Origin: Sagittula sp. P11
Lineage (GTDB): Bacteria; Pseudomonadota; Alphaproteobacteria; Rhodobacterales; Rhodobacteraceae
Length of the DNA: 64,000 nucleotides
NCBI RefSeq assembly: GCF_002814095.1
Contig: NZ_CP021913.1
Coordinates: 1,240,001-1,304,000 of the forward strand
Reading direction: 5' to 3'
The first letter of the stretch is position 1. The number at the start of each line of letters is the position of its first letter. The position numbers and the translations under genes are program-made. A model generated the notes under the pieces. That model made no database searches, had not been told where the DNA came from, and worked only from the letters and a program-made list of their open reading frames with translations. Below, piece after piece: positions 40,025-47,850 of this stretch.

Positions 40025-41497
40025 ATGGCAATCCCGGTCGAGACCTTCCACCTCGCCCCTCGGGCGCAGGGCACCCTTCAGGCGCGCATCCAGCAACTGG
40101 TGGCAGAGGGCATTCTCTCCGGCCGCTTCCGGCGCGGAGAGAAACTGCCCTCCACCCGCGCCCTCGCCCGGCATCTCGGCATCAGCCGGATCACCGTGAC
40201 GCTGGCCTACACGGAACTGCTGGCCAACGACTACCTGACGGCGCGCGGGCGGTCGGGCTATTACGTCAGCGATAACGCGCCCGAGCCGCCGGACTTCCGC
40301 CCCGTCGCCGCCCGCACCGACCGGGTGAACTGGGACGCCGCCCTGCCGCGCCGCTACGCCGGTGGACCCGCCTTCGACATGGAGCGCCCGCCCGACTGGG
40401 CGCGCTACCGCTACCCGTTCATCTACGGCCAGACCGATCCCACGCTTTTCGACCATGCCAACTGGCGGCTCTGCGCGATGCAGGCGCTGGGGGCCAAGAA
40501 CTTCGACGCCCTCACCCAGGACCAGTTCGACGCCGACGACCTGGAGCTGGTGCGCTTCATCGCCCACCACACGTTGCCCCGCCGCGGTATCCACGCCCGC
40601 CCCGAGGAGATCCTGATCACGCTGGGCGCGCAGAACGCACTCTGGCTCGCGACGCACCTTTTGGCCGTGCGCCAGCGCGTAGCGGTGGAGACGCCGGGCT
40701 ATCCCGCGCTGCAACAACTGCTGGCCCAGGCCGACAGCGAGGTGCACGCCGTCCCGGTCGACGACGAGGGCCTGCCGCCGGACCTCGTCCCTGATGGCAC
40801 GCGGGTGATCTTCACCACGCCCAGCCACCAGTGCCCCACCTCCGCCACCCTACCCCGCGCCCGGCGCGAGGCGCTCCTGACCCGCGCCGCCGAGCTCGAC
40901 GCCGTCATCGTGGAGGACGATTACGAGTTCGAGATGGCCTATCTCGACGCGCCCTCTCCCGCCCTGAAAAGCCTCGACGAAGACGGTCGGGTGATCTACG
41001 TCGGCAGCTTCTCCAAATCTCTCTTCCCCGGCCTGCGGCTCGGCTATCTCGTGGGAGCCGCCCCCTTCATCCGCGAGGCCCGCGCGCTCCGCGCCTCGGT
41101 CCTGCGTCATCCGCCCGGCCACATCCAGCGCACCGCCGCGCAGTTCCTCCGCCTCGGCCACTACGACGCCCTCGTCCGCCGCATCGGACGCGCGCTGGCC
41201 GCACGGCGCGAGGTGATGGAACGCGCCGTTGCCGACCACGGGCTCCTCGTGGCCGGCAAGGGCGCACACGGTGGCTCCAGCCTCTGGATGCGCGCCCCCG
41301 ACGGCATCGACACCCGCGATCTGGGCCTGGCCCTCCGCCGCGAAAGCGTGCTCATCGAACCCGGCGCCCCGTTCTTCACCGGCCCGGACGTGCCGCACCA
41401 CTTCTACCGCCTTGGCTACAGCTCCATCCCCTCTGACCGCATCGACGAGGGCATTGCCCGCATCGCCGCGGCCATCGCACAGGCCCATCCCGCCTGA
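40025..41497 (+). CDS. MocR-type (GntR/aminotransferase fusion) transcriptional regulator
   Basis: The protein has 490 residues. Residues 15-80 are a GntR winged helix-turn-helix: LQARIQQLVAEGILSGRF, KLPSTRALARHLGISRITVT, YTELLANDYLTARGRSGYYV. Residues 120-485 are an aminotransferase class I fold serving as PLP-dependent effector domain. ITLGAQNALWLATHLL, VEDDYEFEM and the PLP Lys in YVGSFSKSLFPGLRLGYL are visible. Such proteins act as dimers and respond to amino acids or amines (PdxR, GabR, TauR). No divergent metabolic operon marks its target here. Confidence 0.93.
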   Translation: MAIPVETFHLAPRAQGTLQARIQQLVAEGILSGRFRRGEKLPSTRALARHLGISRITVTLAYTELLANDYLTARGRSGYYVSDNAPEPPDFRPVAARTDRVNWDAALPRRYAGGPAFDMERPPDWARYRYPFIYGQTDPTLFDHANWRLCAMQALGAKNFDALTQDQFDADDLELVRFIAHHTLPRRGIHARPEEILITLGAQNALWLATHLLAVRQRVAVETPGYPALQQLLAQADSEVHAVPVDDEGLPPDLVPDGTRVIFTTPSHQCPTSATLPRARREALLTRAAELDAVIVEDDYEFEMAYLDAPSPALKSLDEDGRVIYVGSFSKSLFPGLRLGYLVGAAPFIREARALRASVLRHPPGHIQRTAAQFLRLGHYDALVRRIGRALAARREVMERAVADHGLLVAGKGAHGGSSLWMRAPDGIDTRDLGLALRRESVLIEPGAPFFTGPDVPHHFYRLGYSSIPSDRIDEGIARIAAAIAQAHPA

Positions 41498-41637
41498 GAC
41501 CCACAGACGCCTTCATCCTGCCCAAAATGCCTCTGAGGGTGACCGTGTGTGGCCGTGCCTCCCCCGCGGGTCACGCCAGACGGGCACGATGCCAAAACCG
41601 GTTTCACCTTCCGCCGGAAATGCTCTAAGCCGCAGGC

Positions 41638-42570
41638 ATGCGGATCGTCAGAGACTACCAGTACACGAGGCCCGGGGACCGGGGCGCAAGCGTCGCCATC
41701 GGCAACTTCGACGGCGTTCACCTCGGCCATCAGGCGGTGATCGGCCTCGCCCTGCAGGCGGTGCCCACGGCCCCCCTCGGCGTGCTCACCTTCGAGCCGC
41801 ACCCGAGGGAGTTCTTCGCGCCCGACGCGCCCAGCTTCCGGCTGATGAGCGCCGAGGCCCGCACCGCCCGACTGGAAAAGCTGGGCGTCGACGTGCTCTA
41901 CCAGCTGAACTTCAACACGGCGATGGCCTCGCTCTCGCCGCGCGAATTCGCCGAGCGGGTGATCTGCAAGGGTCTCGGCCTCGTCAACGTGGTGGTGGGT
42001 GCCGACTTCTGCTTTGGCAAGGGCCGTGCGGGCACCGTGGCGGACCTCAAGGCCTTCGGCGAAGAGATGGGCTTCGGCGTGACGGTCGCCGAACTGATGG
42101 AGACCGACGGGCTGGTCGTCTCTTCCTCCGCGATCCGCGACGCGCTGTCCGAGGGGCGCCCCCGCGACGCGGCGAAGCTCCTTGGTCACTGGCACCGGAT
42201 CGAGGGCGAGGTGATCGGCGGCGAACAGCGCGGCCGGGAACTGGGTTACCCCACCGCCAACATGTCGATCGAAGGGCTGCATCCGCCGAAGTTCGGCGTC
42301 TACGCGGTGCTGGTCGACGTGCGCGACGGGCCGCACCGGGGCAGCTATCACGGCGCGGCCTCCGTGGGCGTGCGCCCGATGTTCGACGGCGAGGTGCCCA
42401 ACATCGAGACCTTCCTCTTCGACTTCACCGGCGATCTCTACGGCGCCACGCTGTCGGTCGCGCTGGTCGAATACCTCCGCCCGGAATTGAAGTTCGACGG
42501 GCCCGACGCGCTCATCACCCAGATGGACGCCGATTGCGTGACGGCACGCGGCATACTGGAGGCGCTGTGA
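41638..42570 (+). CDS. ribF: Bifunctional riboflavin kinase / FAD synthetase
   Basis: This 310-residue enzyme makes FMN and then FAD from riboflavin. The N-terminal FAD synthetase domain has SVAIGNFDGVHLGHQAVI, VLTFEPHPREFF, VVVGADFCFGKGRAGT and VSSSAIRDALSEG. The C-terminal kinase domain has EVIGGEQRGRELGYPTANM, GVYAVLVDV, ASVGVRPMFDG and IETFLFDFTGDLYG. Length is normal. It leads a small operon: the next gene starts at a GTG overlapping its TGA, and threonine aldolase follows. Confidence 0.97.
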   Translation: MRIVRDYQYTRPGDRGASVAIGNFDGVHLGHQAVIGLALQAVPTAPLGVLTFEPHPREFFAPDAPSFRLMSAEARTARLEKLGVDVLYQLNFNTAMASLSPREFAERVICKGLGLVNVVVGADFCFGKGRAGTVADLKAFGEEMGFGVTVAELMETDGLVVSSSAIRDALSEGRPRDAAKLLGHWHRIEGEVIGGEQRGRELGYPTANMSIEGLHPPKFGVYAVLVDVRDGPHRGSYHGAASVGVRPMFDGEVPNIETFLFDFTGDLYGATLSVALVEYLRPELKFDGPDALITQMDADCVTARGILEAL

Positions 42571-43037
42571 CAGAGCCCATCGCCCGTCCAGGCCTGGCCC
42601 CGCGTTTCTGGGAGAAGAAGCGCCTCAAGGACATGTCCAAGGACGAGTGGGAGGCGCTCTGCGACGGCTGCGGCAAGTGCTGCATGAACAAGCTGGAGGA
42701 CGAGGACACCGGCGAGGTCGCCCTGACCCGCGTCGCCTGCCGCTTGTTCGACGATTCGACCTGCCGCTGTTCGCAATACCCCATCCGCCACCAGTTCGTG
42801 CCGGAGTGCATCGTCCTGTCGCCGGCCAACCTGCATCACAATCTCTACTGGATGCCGGAGACCTGCGCCTACAAGCTGCTCAACAACGGCAACTCCCTGC
42901 CCGACTGGCACCCCCTGCTGACCGGATCGCCCGACAGCGTGCACAAGGCGGGCGTCAGCATGCAGGGCGCGACAGTGCCGGAGTTCGAGGTCGGCGAGGA
43001 CGACTGGGAAGACCACATCATCGAGGAGCCCACATGA
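42567..43037 (+). CDS. YcgN / UPF0260 family cysteine-cluster protein
   Basis: The protein has 156 residues. The N-terminal segment RFWEKKRLKDMSKDEWEALC leads into CDGCGKCCMNKLEDEDTGE, a cysteine cluster likely to bind an iron-sulfur centre or zinc. CRLFDDSTCRCSQYPIRH and VPECIVLSPANLHHNLYWMP follow. This matches UPF0260 (YcgN), whose role is unclear. The GTG start overlaps the ribF stop (GTGA), so translation is coupled; longer frames reaching upstream in this register run through ribF out of phase and are not used. Confidence 0.9.
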   Translation: MTEPIARPGLAPRFWEKKRLKDMSKDEWEALCDGCGKCCMNKLEDEDTGEVALTRVACRLFDDSTCRCSQYPIRHQFVPECIVLSPANLHHNLYWMPETCAYKLLNNGNSLPDWHPLLTGSPDSVHKAGVSMQGATVPEFEVGEDDWEDHIIEEPT

Positions 43038-43050
43038 CCGGAGAGGGCAC

Positions 43051-44094
43051 ATGAATTTTGCATCCGACAACGCAGGTCCCGTCCATCCGAAGGTGATGGA
43101 GGCGCTGGCGCGCGTGAACACCGGCTACCAGCACGGCTACGGCAACGATCCGGAGACGGAGGCCGCCAAGGCCGCCCTGCGCGACTTGTTCGAGGCCCCG
43201 GACGCCGAGGTCTTCCTGATGCCCGGCGGCACGGCGGCGAACGCGCTGGTGCTGGGCACGCTGGTCCAGCCCTGGCAGGCCGTCTATTGCTCCGGCCTCG
43301 CCCATATCCACGTCGACGAATGCAACGCGCCGGAGTTCTATACCGGCGGGGCAAAGCTGGTCGCCGCGGTGCCGGGCGACCGCCTGACGCCGGACGCGCT
43401 GAAAAAGGCATGGGCCTTCTGGGACACCGGCGACGTGCACCAGCCCTTCGGCGGCGCACTCTCGGTGACCAACACCACCGAGCGCGGCAACACCTACACG
43501 CTGGACGAACTGAAGGCGCTCTTCGACCTCGCGAAAGGGCGCGGACTGGCGGTGCACCTCGACGGTGCCCGCTTTGCCAATGCCGTGGCCAGGCTGGGCT
43601 GCACCCCGGCCGAGATGAGCTGGAAGATCGGCGCCGACGCCGTTGTCTTCGGCGGCACGAAGAACGGCTGCATGGCGGTCGAGGCGGTGATCTTCTTCGA
43701 CCCGGAAAAGGCGCGCGGCCTGCCCTTCCGGCGGATGCGCTCCGGCCACCTGCTGTCGAAGCACCGCTACCTCGCCGCGCAGATGAACGCCTACGTGGCC
43801 GACGGGCTGTGGCTCGACCTCGCGAAGAAAGCCAACGCCACCTGCGCCAGACTGGTGGAGGGGCTGAGCGCGCTGGGGGTGGAGATCACCACCGAGACGC
43901 CGGCCAACATGATCTACTTCCGCCTGCCGCTGCGGCAGCACGAGGCGCTATTGGCGAAGGGCGCGGTCTACTACCACATGCCCGAGCCCGACGACGGCCC
44001 GGACGCGTCCGTGCGCGGCCGGCTGGTCTGCGACTGGAACCTGTCCGAAGAGGCCGTCGACCGTTTCCTCGACCTCGTGAAGTCGGAGATATGA
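43051..44094 (+). CDS. ltaE: Low-specificity L-threonine aldolase / beta-eliminating lyase family
   Basis: This 347-residue PLP enzyme of fold type I begins MNFASDNAGPVHPKVMEALA. Family features are MPGGTAANALVLGTLVQP, AHIHVDECNAPEFYTGGAKL, LSVTNTTERGNTYTLDELKA, AVHLDGARFANAVARLG and the PLP Lys in VFGGTKNGCMAVEAV. It cleaves threonine or allo-threonine to glycine and acetaldehyde. It lies 13 bases after the YcgN-type gene and is followed by a strong two-way terminator. Confidence 0.93.
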   Translation: MNFASDNAGPVHPKVMEALARVNTGYQHGYGNDPETEAAKAALRDLFEAPDAEVFLMPGGTAANALVLGTLVQPWQAVYCSGLAHIHVDECNAPEFYTGGAKLVAAVPGDRLTPDALKKAWAFWDTGDVHQPFGGALSVTNTTERGNTYTLDELKALFDLAKGRGLAVHLDGARFANAVARLGCTPAEMSWKIGADAVVFGGTKNGCMAVEAVIFFDPEKARGLPFRRMRSGHLLSKHRYLAAQMNAYVADGLWLDLAKKANATCARLVEGLSALGVEITTETPANMIYFRLPLRQHEALLAKGAVYYHMPEPDDGPDASVRGRLVCDWNLSEEAVDRFLDLVKSEI

Positions 44095-44097
44095 GCA

Positions 44098-44133
44098 AAG
44101 GAAAAGGCGGCCTCATCGGGCCGCCTTTTCCTT
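44098..44133. terminator. Bidirectional intrinsic terminator (threonine aldolase / hspQ)
   Basis: A 15-bp perfect helix (44098-44112 with 44119-44133, loop TCATCG) is flanked by A-rich bases on one side and T-rich on the other. It can therefore end both the plus-strand aldolase message and the minus-strand hspQ message. Confidence 0.92.
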
Positions 44134-44153
44134 TCACCGCATAAGCGCGCCGG

Positions 44154-44480
44154 TCAGTTCAGCGCAAAGTGCAGCTCGTAGCTGCCATCGGTGAACGCCC
44201 CGAACAGGTCCGGGATGTCTGGATGATCCACCGGCTCGCCCGAGTAATCGGCGACCAGGTTCTGTTCGGACACGTAGGCCACGTAGAAGCTCTGATCGTT
44301 TTCCGCCAGCAGATGATAGAACGGCTGCTTCTTCGCAGGCCTGCTCTCTTCCGGGATCGATTCGTACCATTCCTCGGTGTTGTTGAACTCCGGGTCGACA
44401 TCGAAGACCACACCGCGGAACGGGTGTTTCCTGTGCCGGACGACTTGTCCCAGGTGATATTTCGCGCGCTGTCTCAGCAT
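44154..44480 (-). CDS. hspQ: Heat shock protein HspQ
   Basis: This 108-residue member of the HspQ/YccV family affects DnaA stability and Lon specificity in enterobacteria. Signatures are AKYHLGQVVRHRKHPFRGVV, FDVDPEFNNTEEWYESIP, KKQPFYHLLAENDQSFYVAY, VSEQNLVADYSGEPVDHPDI and LFGAFTDGSYELHFALN. The start is fixed by the family N-terminus and an AAGGTGGAG site; the open frame extends upstream without similarity. No clear heat-shock promoter was found. It is divergent from the lytic transglycosylase gene. Confidence 0.95.
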   Translation of the reverse strand: MLRQRAKYHLGQVVRHRKHPFRGVVFDVDPEFNNTEEWYESIPEESRPAKKQPFYHLLAENDQSFYVAYVSEQNLVADYSGEPVDHPDIPDLFGAFTDGSYELHFALN

Positions 44481-44716
44481 GTGCTCCACCTTGCTTTCCC
44501 CCACTCTTACCGTTCCGGGGCGGGATTTGTCCAACAATTGCCATGAATCCGCCGGAAACACTCTGTGGAGACGCATCCAACAGTGTCCAATGCGGCGAGC
44601 GCCTGCGGATTGATCATGCAACCCCCGCGACTCACCCAAAAGGAAATGTGATTTCAAAGCGGGCCGCAATGGGTTAAAATCCCTACAACAAAAATAACGA
44701 ACGACGCGAGAGGCAG

Positions 44717-45310
44717 ATGAGCAGAACCCTTCGCGCGCTGGTAATCATTCTGTTGGCGGCTTCCTGTGGAGGCGGCGGCGGAAGCGGCACGTCCCCGAAC
44801 CAATTGGACGATGCCTGTGCGATTCTCCAGCAGCGCCCGACTTATTACCGCGCCTTCCGGGCCACCGAACGCCGCTGGGGCGTGCCGGTGCACGTCCAGA
44901 TGGCTGTCATCCACCAGGAGAGCAAGTTCGACTCCGACGCGCGCACGCCGCTGCGGTTCACGCTGGGCGTGATTCCCATGGGGCGGCAGAGCTCGGCGTT
45001 CGGCTATTCGCAGGCGCTGGACGGCACCTGGGACGAATACCTGGCCGACGGCGCACGCCGCAACGCGCGGCGCGACGACATCCGCGACGCCACGGACTTC
45101 ATGGGCTGGTACATGAAGCAGACCGAGGAACAGCTTGGCATCCCGCTCTGGGACGCACGCCGGCAGTACCTCGCCTACCACGAGGGCCGCTCCGGCTATC
45201 GCCGCGGGTCTTACAACAGCAAGGCGTGGCTGATGCGCGTCTCGTCCTCGGTGGGCGACCGGGCCATCATGTACCAAGGCCAGCTGCGCGGCTGCCGCCA
45301 CGCACGCTAG
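44717..45310 (+). CDS. Lytic transglycosylase-like (SLT) lipoprotein
   Basis: This 197-residue lipoprotein has the lipobox LLAASC, so Cys17 is lipidated, followed by a Gly/Ser-rich linker GGGGGSGTSPN. The globular part carries the putative catalytic Glu in QMAVIHQESKFDSDA, followed by FGYSQALDGTWDEYL, as in soluble lytic transglycosylases. LAYHEGRSGYRRGSY provides the later active-site segment. It should cleave glycan strands of peptidoglycan from the outer membrane. It is a single gene. Confidence 0.85.
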   Translation: MSRTLRALVIILLAASCGGGGGSGTSPNQLDDACAILQQRPTYYRAFRATERRWGVPVHVQMAVIHQESKFDSDARTPLRFTLGVIPMGRQSSAFGYSQALDGTWDEYLADGARRNARRDDIRDATDFMGWYMKQTEEQLGIPLWDARRQYLAYHEGRSGYRRGSYNSKAWLMRVSSSVGDRAIMYQGQLRGCRHAR

Positions 45311-45314
45311 TCCG

Positions 45315-46373
45315 TCAGGTCGTGATCGGGGGCACGTCCCACGTGTCCCCCGGCGCCTGCGCGCGGAAGCGGTCGGGCGCCACCGCATGACGCTCCAGCG
45401 CCTCCTGCAAGGCGGTCAGCGGGGCCGTGCGTGCCTCGTCGGTCAGCTGGATCGTGCCCCAGTGGTGGCCGATGGCATAGGCCGCCCCTGACAGCAGCAG
45501 CCCCTGCACCGCCTCGTCCGGGTTCTGGTGCTGGTCGCGCATGAACCAGCGCGGCTCGTAGGCACCGATCGGCAGGATCGCCAGCCTGAGCGGCCCGAAG
45601 CGGTCGAGCCCGCGATAGGGCCGCCCACCGTCGAAACCCGTGTCCCCGATGTGCAGGATCGTGCCCGCCGGCCCGGTGACGACGAACCCACCCCAAAGCG
45701 CCATGGACCGATCCCCCACGCCCCGCGCCGACCAGTGGTGACAGGGCGTGCAATGGACCGTCAGCGGACCCGCCTCCACCGAATGCCCCCAGTCCACCGT
45801 CTGACAGCGCAGGCCGGTCGGCGCCACCAGCGCGTCGTTGCCAAGCGGCGTGATGACAAGCGGATCGTGCGCGGCCTTCAGGCGGCGCAGGGTGGCGATG
45901 TCGAGGTGGTCGTAGTGGTTGTGCGACAACAGCACCACGTCGATGGGCGGCAGGTCGGCAAAGGCGACGCCGGGGGCCACAACACGCTTCGGCCCGGCGA
46001 AGGTCATGGGCGAGGCGCGCCCGGACCAGAATGGATCGGTCAGGATGTTGAGCCCGGCAGTCTGGATCAGCAGCGTCGCGTGGCCGACCATGGTCACGGT
46101 CATGTCCTGCACCCGTTCGGCAGGCCTCGTGCTGCCCGACAGCGCCACCTCGTCCGGCCATTCCGCGGGCTTCGGCCCGAAGCGCCAGCGCATCAGGTCG
46201 CGGAACCCCTTCGGCACCTGCCCTTCGGGGTTGAAGAAACGGACCCCGTCAAAGTGATCGCTGACGGGGCCGTCGTAATAGCGGTTGCGTCCGTTGCGCG
46301 CCGCCACCGTCCCGCCTGCCGCAGACACGCCCAGAAGCGCCGCGGCAGAACGGAAGAGGGTGCGCCGGTTCAC
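45315..46373 (-). CDS. Exported MBL-fold hydrolase (UlaG/NAPE-PLD-like)
   Basis: This 352-residue protein has an N-terminal twin-Arg-type leader, MNRRTLFRSAAALLGVSAAG, so export by Tat is possible. The metallo-beta-lactamase fold is shown by MVGHATLLIQTAGLNILTDP, the metal motif LLSHNHYDHLD, a later CHHWSARG segment, ILHIGDTGFDGG and a last GHHWGTIQLTDE. It is most like the NAPE-phospholipase-D / UlaG-type branch. The substrate may be a phosphodiester or lactone. The stop lies 4 bases from the convergent transglycosylase stop, and the gene follows lolA on the minus strand. Confidence 0.88.
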   Translation of the reverse strand: MNRRTLFRSAAALLGVSAAGGTVAARNGRNRYYDGPVSDHFDGVRFFNPEGQVPKGFRDLMRWRFGPKPAEWPDEVALSGSTRPAERVQDMTVTMVGHATLLIQTAGLNILTDPFWSGRASPMTFAGPKRVVAPGVAFADLPPIDVVLLSHNHYDHLDIATLRRLKAAHDPLVITPLGNDALVAPTGLRCQTVDWGHSVEAGPLTVHCTPCHHWSARGVGDRSMALWGGFVVTGPAGTILHIGDTGFDGGRPYRGLDRFGPLRLAILPIGAYEPRWFMRDQHQNPDEAVQGLLLSGAAYAIGHHWGTIQLTDEARTAPLTALQEALERHAVAPDRFRAQAPGDTWDVPPITT

Positions 46374-46386
46374 GCGACCGGCCCGG

Positions 46387-46971
46387 TCAACGGTTCAGCT
46401 CGGAATCGATGAGGAACGCGCTTGTGGGGATGGAGGTCTTCTGCAGACCGCCCAGCACGACTGTCGTCTTGACCCCGTCGCCATCGGTGATGATCCACTG
46501 CCGGAGCTCCGTCGGGTTGGCGGTGAACTTCAGCTGGATGTTGCCGTACTCCGGGCGGCGCGGGTCCTGCGCCGTCACTACAGTGGCCGTCCCGTCGAAG
46601 CTGTGGCCGGTCACCATGCCCGCCTGTCCGAGGTTCACGTTGCGGGCGAGGATGATTGACAGCGGCGTCTGCTCGAGCGGGTAGGTCTCGGGCATGCCAC
46701 CCAGCTTGCGGTCAAGGATGTAGACCGACCCGGACGACACCAGCACCAGCCCGCGCTCCGGCGGGTTGTAGTCGAAGCGGGCCTTGCCCGGCCGCTTGAT
46801 CGAGATCGTCCCGGTGGAGATCGTGCCGTCCGAGTTGATCTGGGTGAACGGGCTCTTGACGGTCTGAAGCGTGTTCAGATAGCGCGAAATCTCGTTCAGC
46901 GACAGTTGCTGCGCCTGTGCCGAGGCTGCCAGGAATACGGCGGCCACTGCGGCCAGTAGGGTGCGGATCAT
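46387..46971 (-). CDS. lolA: Outer-membrane lipoprotein carrier LolA family protein
   Basis: This 194-residue periplasmic protein has signal peptide MIRTLLAAVAAVFLAASAQA. The mature part shows the LolA half-barrel pattern: LNEISRYLNTLQTVKSPFTQ, GTISIKRPGKARFDYNPPER, GSVYILDRKLGG and LKFTANPTELRQWIITDGDG. It ferries lipoproteins from LolCDE to the outer membrane. An AGGAG site precedes the ATG; the longer upstream open frame is not coding. It lies 14 bases before the MBL-fold gene on the same strand. Confidence 0.9.
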   Translation of the reverse strand: MIRTLLAAVAAVFLAASAQAQQLSLNEISRYLNTLQTVKSPFTQINSDGTISTGTISIKRPGKARFDYNPPERGLVLVSSGSVYILDRKLGGMPETYPLEQTPLSIILARNVNLGQAGMVTGHSFDGTATVVTAQDPRRPEYGNIQLKFTANPTELRQWIITDGDGVKTTVVLGGLQKTSIPTSAFLIDSELNR

Positions 46972-47241
46972 GCGGAGTCTCCTGCTCTTGTCGCCTTCCA
47001 TGTGTCGGTTCGTCGCCTGATATGCGATAGCCGCGCAGGTGAAACCACATATCATCGGCGAAGTTCCACCGATCAAGGCATCGTGGCGATGAGAAGTATC
47101 CCGCCCCGGCGCCGAATCCCGGCAAACTTCGTCGAAAAAACGTCTTAGCAGAGGGCATGCGGCACGGTACCATAGGCGTGGGTAAGCACTCGACCGAATA
47201 CGACCTCTGGATACGCAGGATATCGCTCGCACAGGTGAACC

Positions 47242-47712
47242 TTGGATAACGCCGCCCCGTATCTGACCCGGATGAGCCCGGCCTTGCGTCGTGCCCTTCT
47301 GGTTTGGTCCTCCTGGCGGCATGATGTGTCCCACCCGCCGCGCTTCGACGAGATGCAGATCGTCGATATCGCCACCCCGGAGCTGGCGGCCAGCGTGGCA
47401 GAGGTCGTCGGCGACGGGGACGACACGGCGCCGGTGGACTTCCGGCTGATCTACGTCTGCCCCAACCTGCGCCAGCTGGCCCTCGACAAGGAAGAAGGCG
47501 CCCTCTTCTCGGAACGTCGGCACAGCCGGCCCGGCAGCCCCACATTCAATGCGGCGCACGACGCCGCGACCCTTGGAAAGGCGCAGTTCTTCGATGCCTC
47601 GGGGTCGAAGGGCGTGCTCGGCTTCCGCAAGCTGGAGGGCCTCTCCCTGCCGCTCTGGGGGGACACCGACCACGTGGACTACGTCATGACCGTGGTGTGC
47701 TTCGAGCGCTAG
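47242..47712 (+). CDS. Conserved-looking protein of unknown function
   Basis: The product has 156 residues if translation begins at the TTG with an AGGTGAA site, or 146 from the ATG at 47272, which lacks one. The protein has PPRFDEMQIVDIATPELA early, a FRLIYVCPNLRQLALDKEEG strand-helix, FSERRHSRPGSPTFNAAHDA and a C-terminal DYVMTVVCFER strand. The alternation of short strands weakly recalls the PAS-type domains common in alphaproteobacteria, but I cannot assign a family. There is no signal peptide or membrane helix. It is divergent from lolA and convergent with ftsK. Confidence 0.65.
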   Translation: MDNAAPYLTRMSPALRRALLVWSSWRHDVSHPPRFDEMQIVDIATPELAASVAEVVGDGDDTAPVDFRLIYVCPNLRQLALDKEEGALFSERRHSRPGSPTFNAAHDAATLGKAQFFDASGSKGVLGFRKLEGLSLPLWGDTDHVDYVMTVVCFER

Positions 47713-47794
47713 AAAAGCCGCCTGTCCGCCGCGCCACGACCGATCCCGATCATTCGCGGTTCCGTTTCCGCCGATCCAACGAACCCGGGCACGG

Positions 47795-47823
47795 AAAAGG
47801 CGGGAAAGCCACGCTTCCCCGCC
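47795..47823 (-). terminator. Terminator of ftsK
   Basis: Minus-strand RNA pairs 47823-47813 with 47809-47799 (11 bp with one G-U, 3-base loop) and then runs UUUUCC. It lies 28 bases after the ftsK stop. Confidence 0.85.
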
Positions 47824-47850
47824 CCTCGAAAATTCAACAATGGCTGCCGC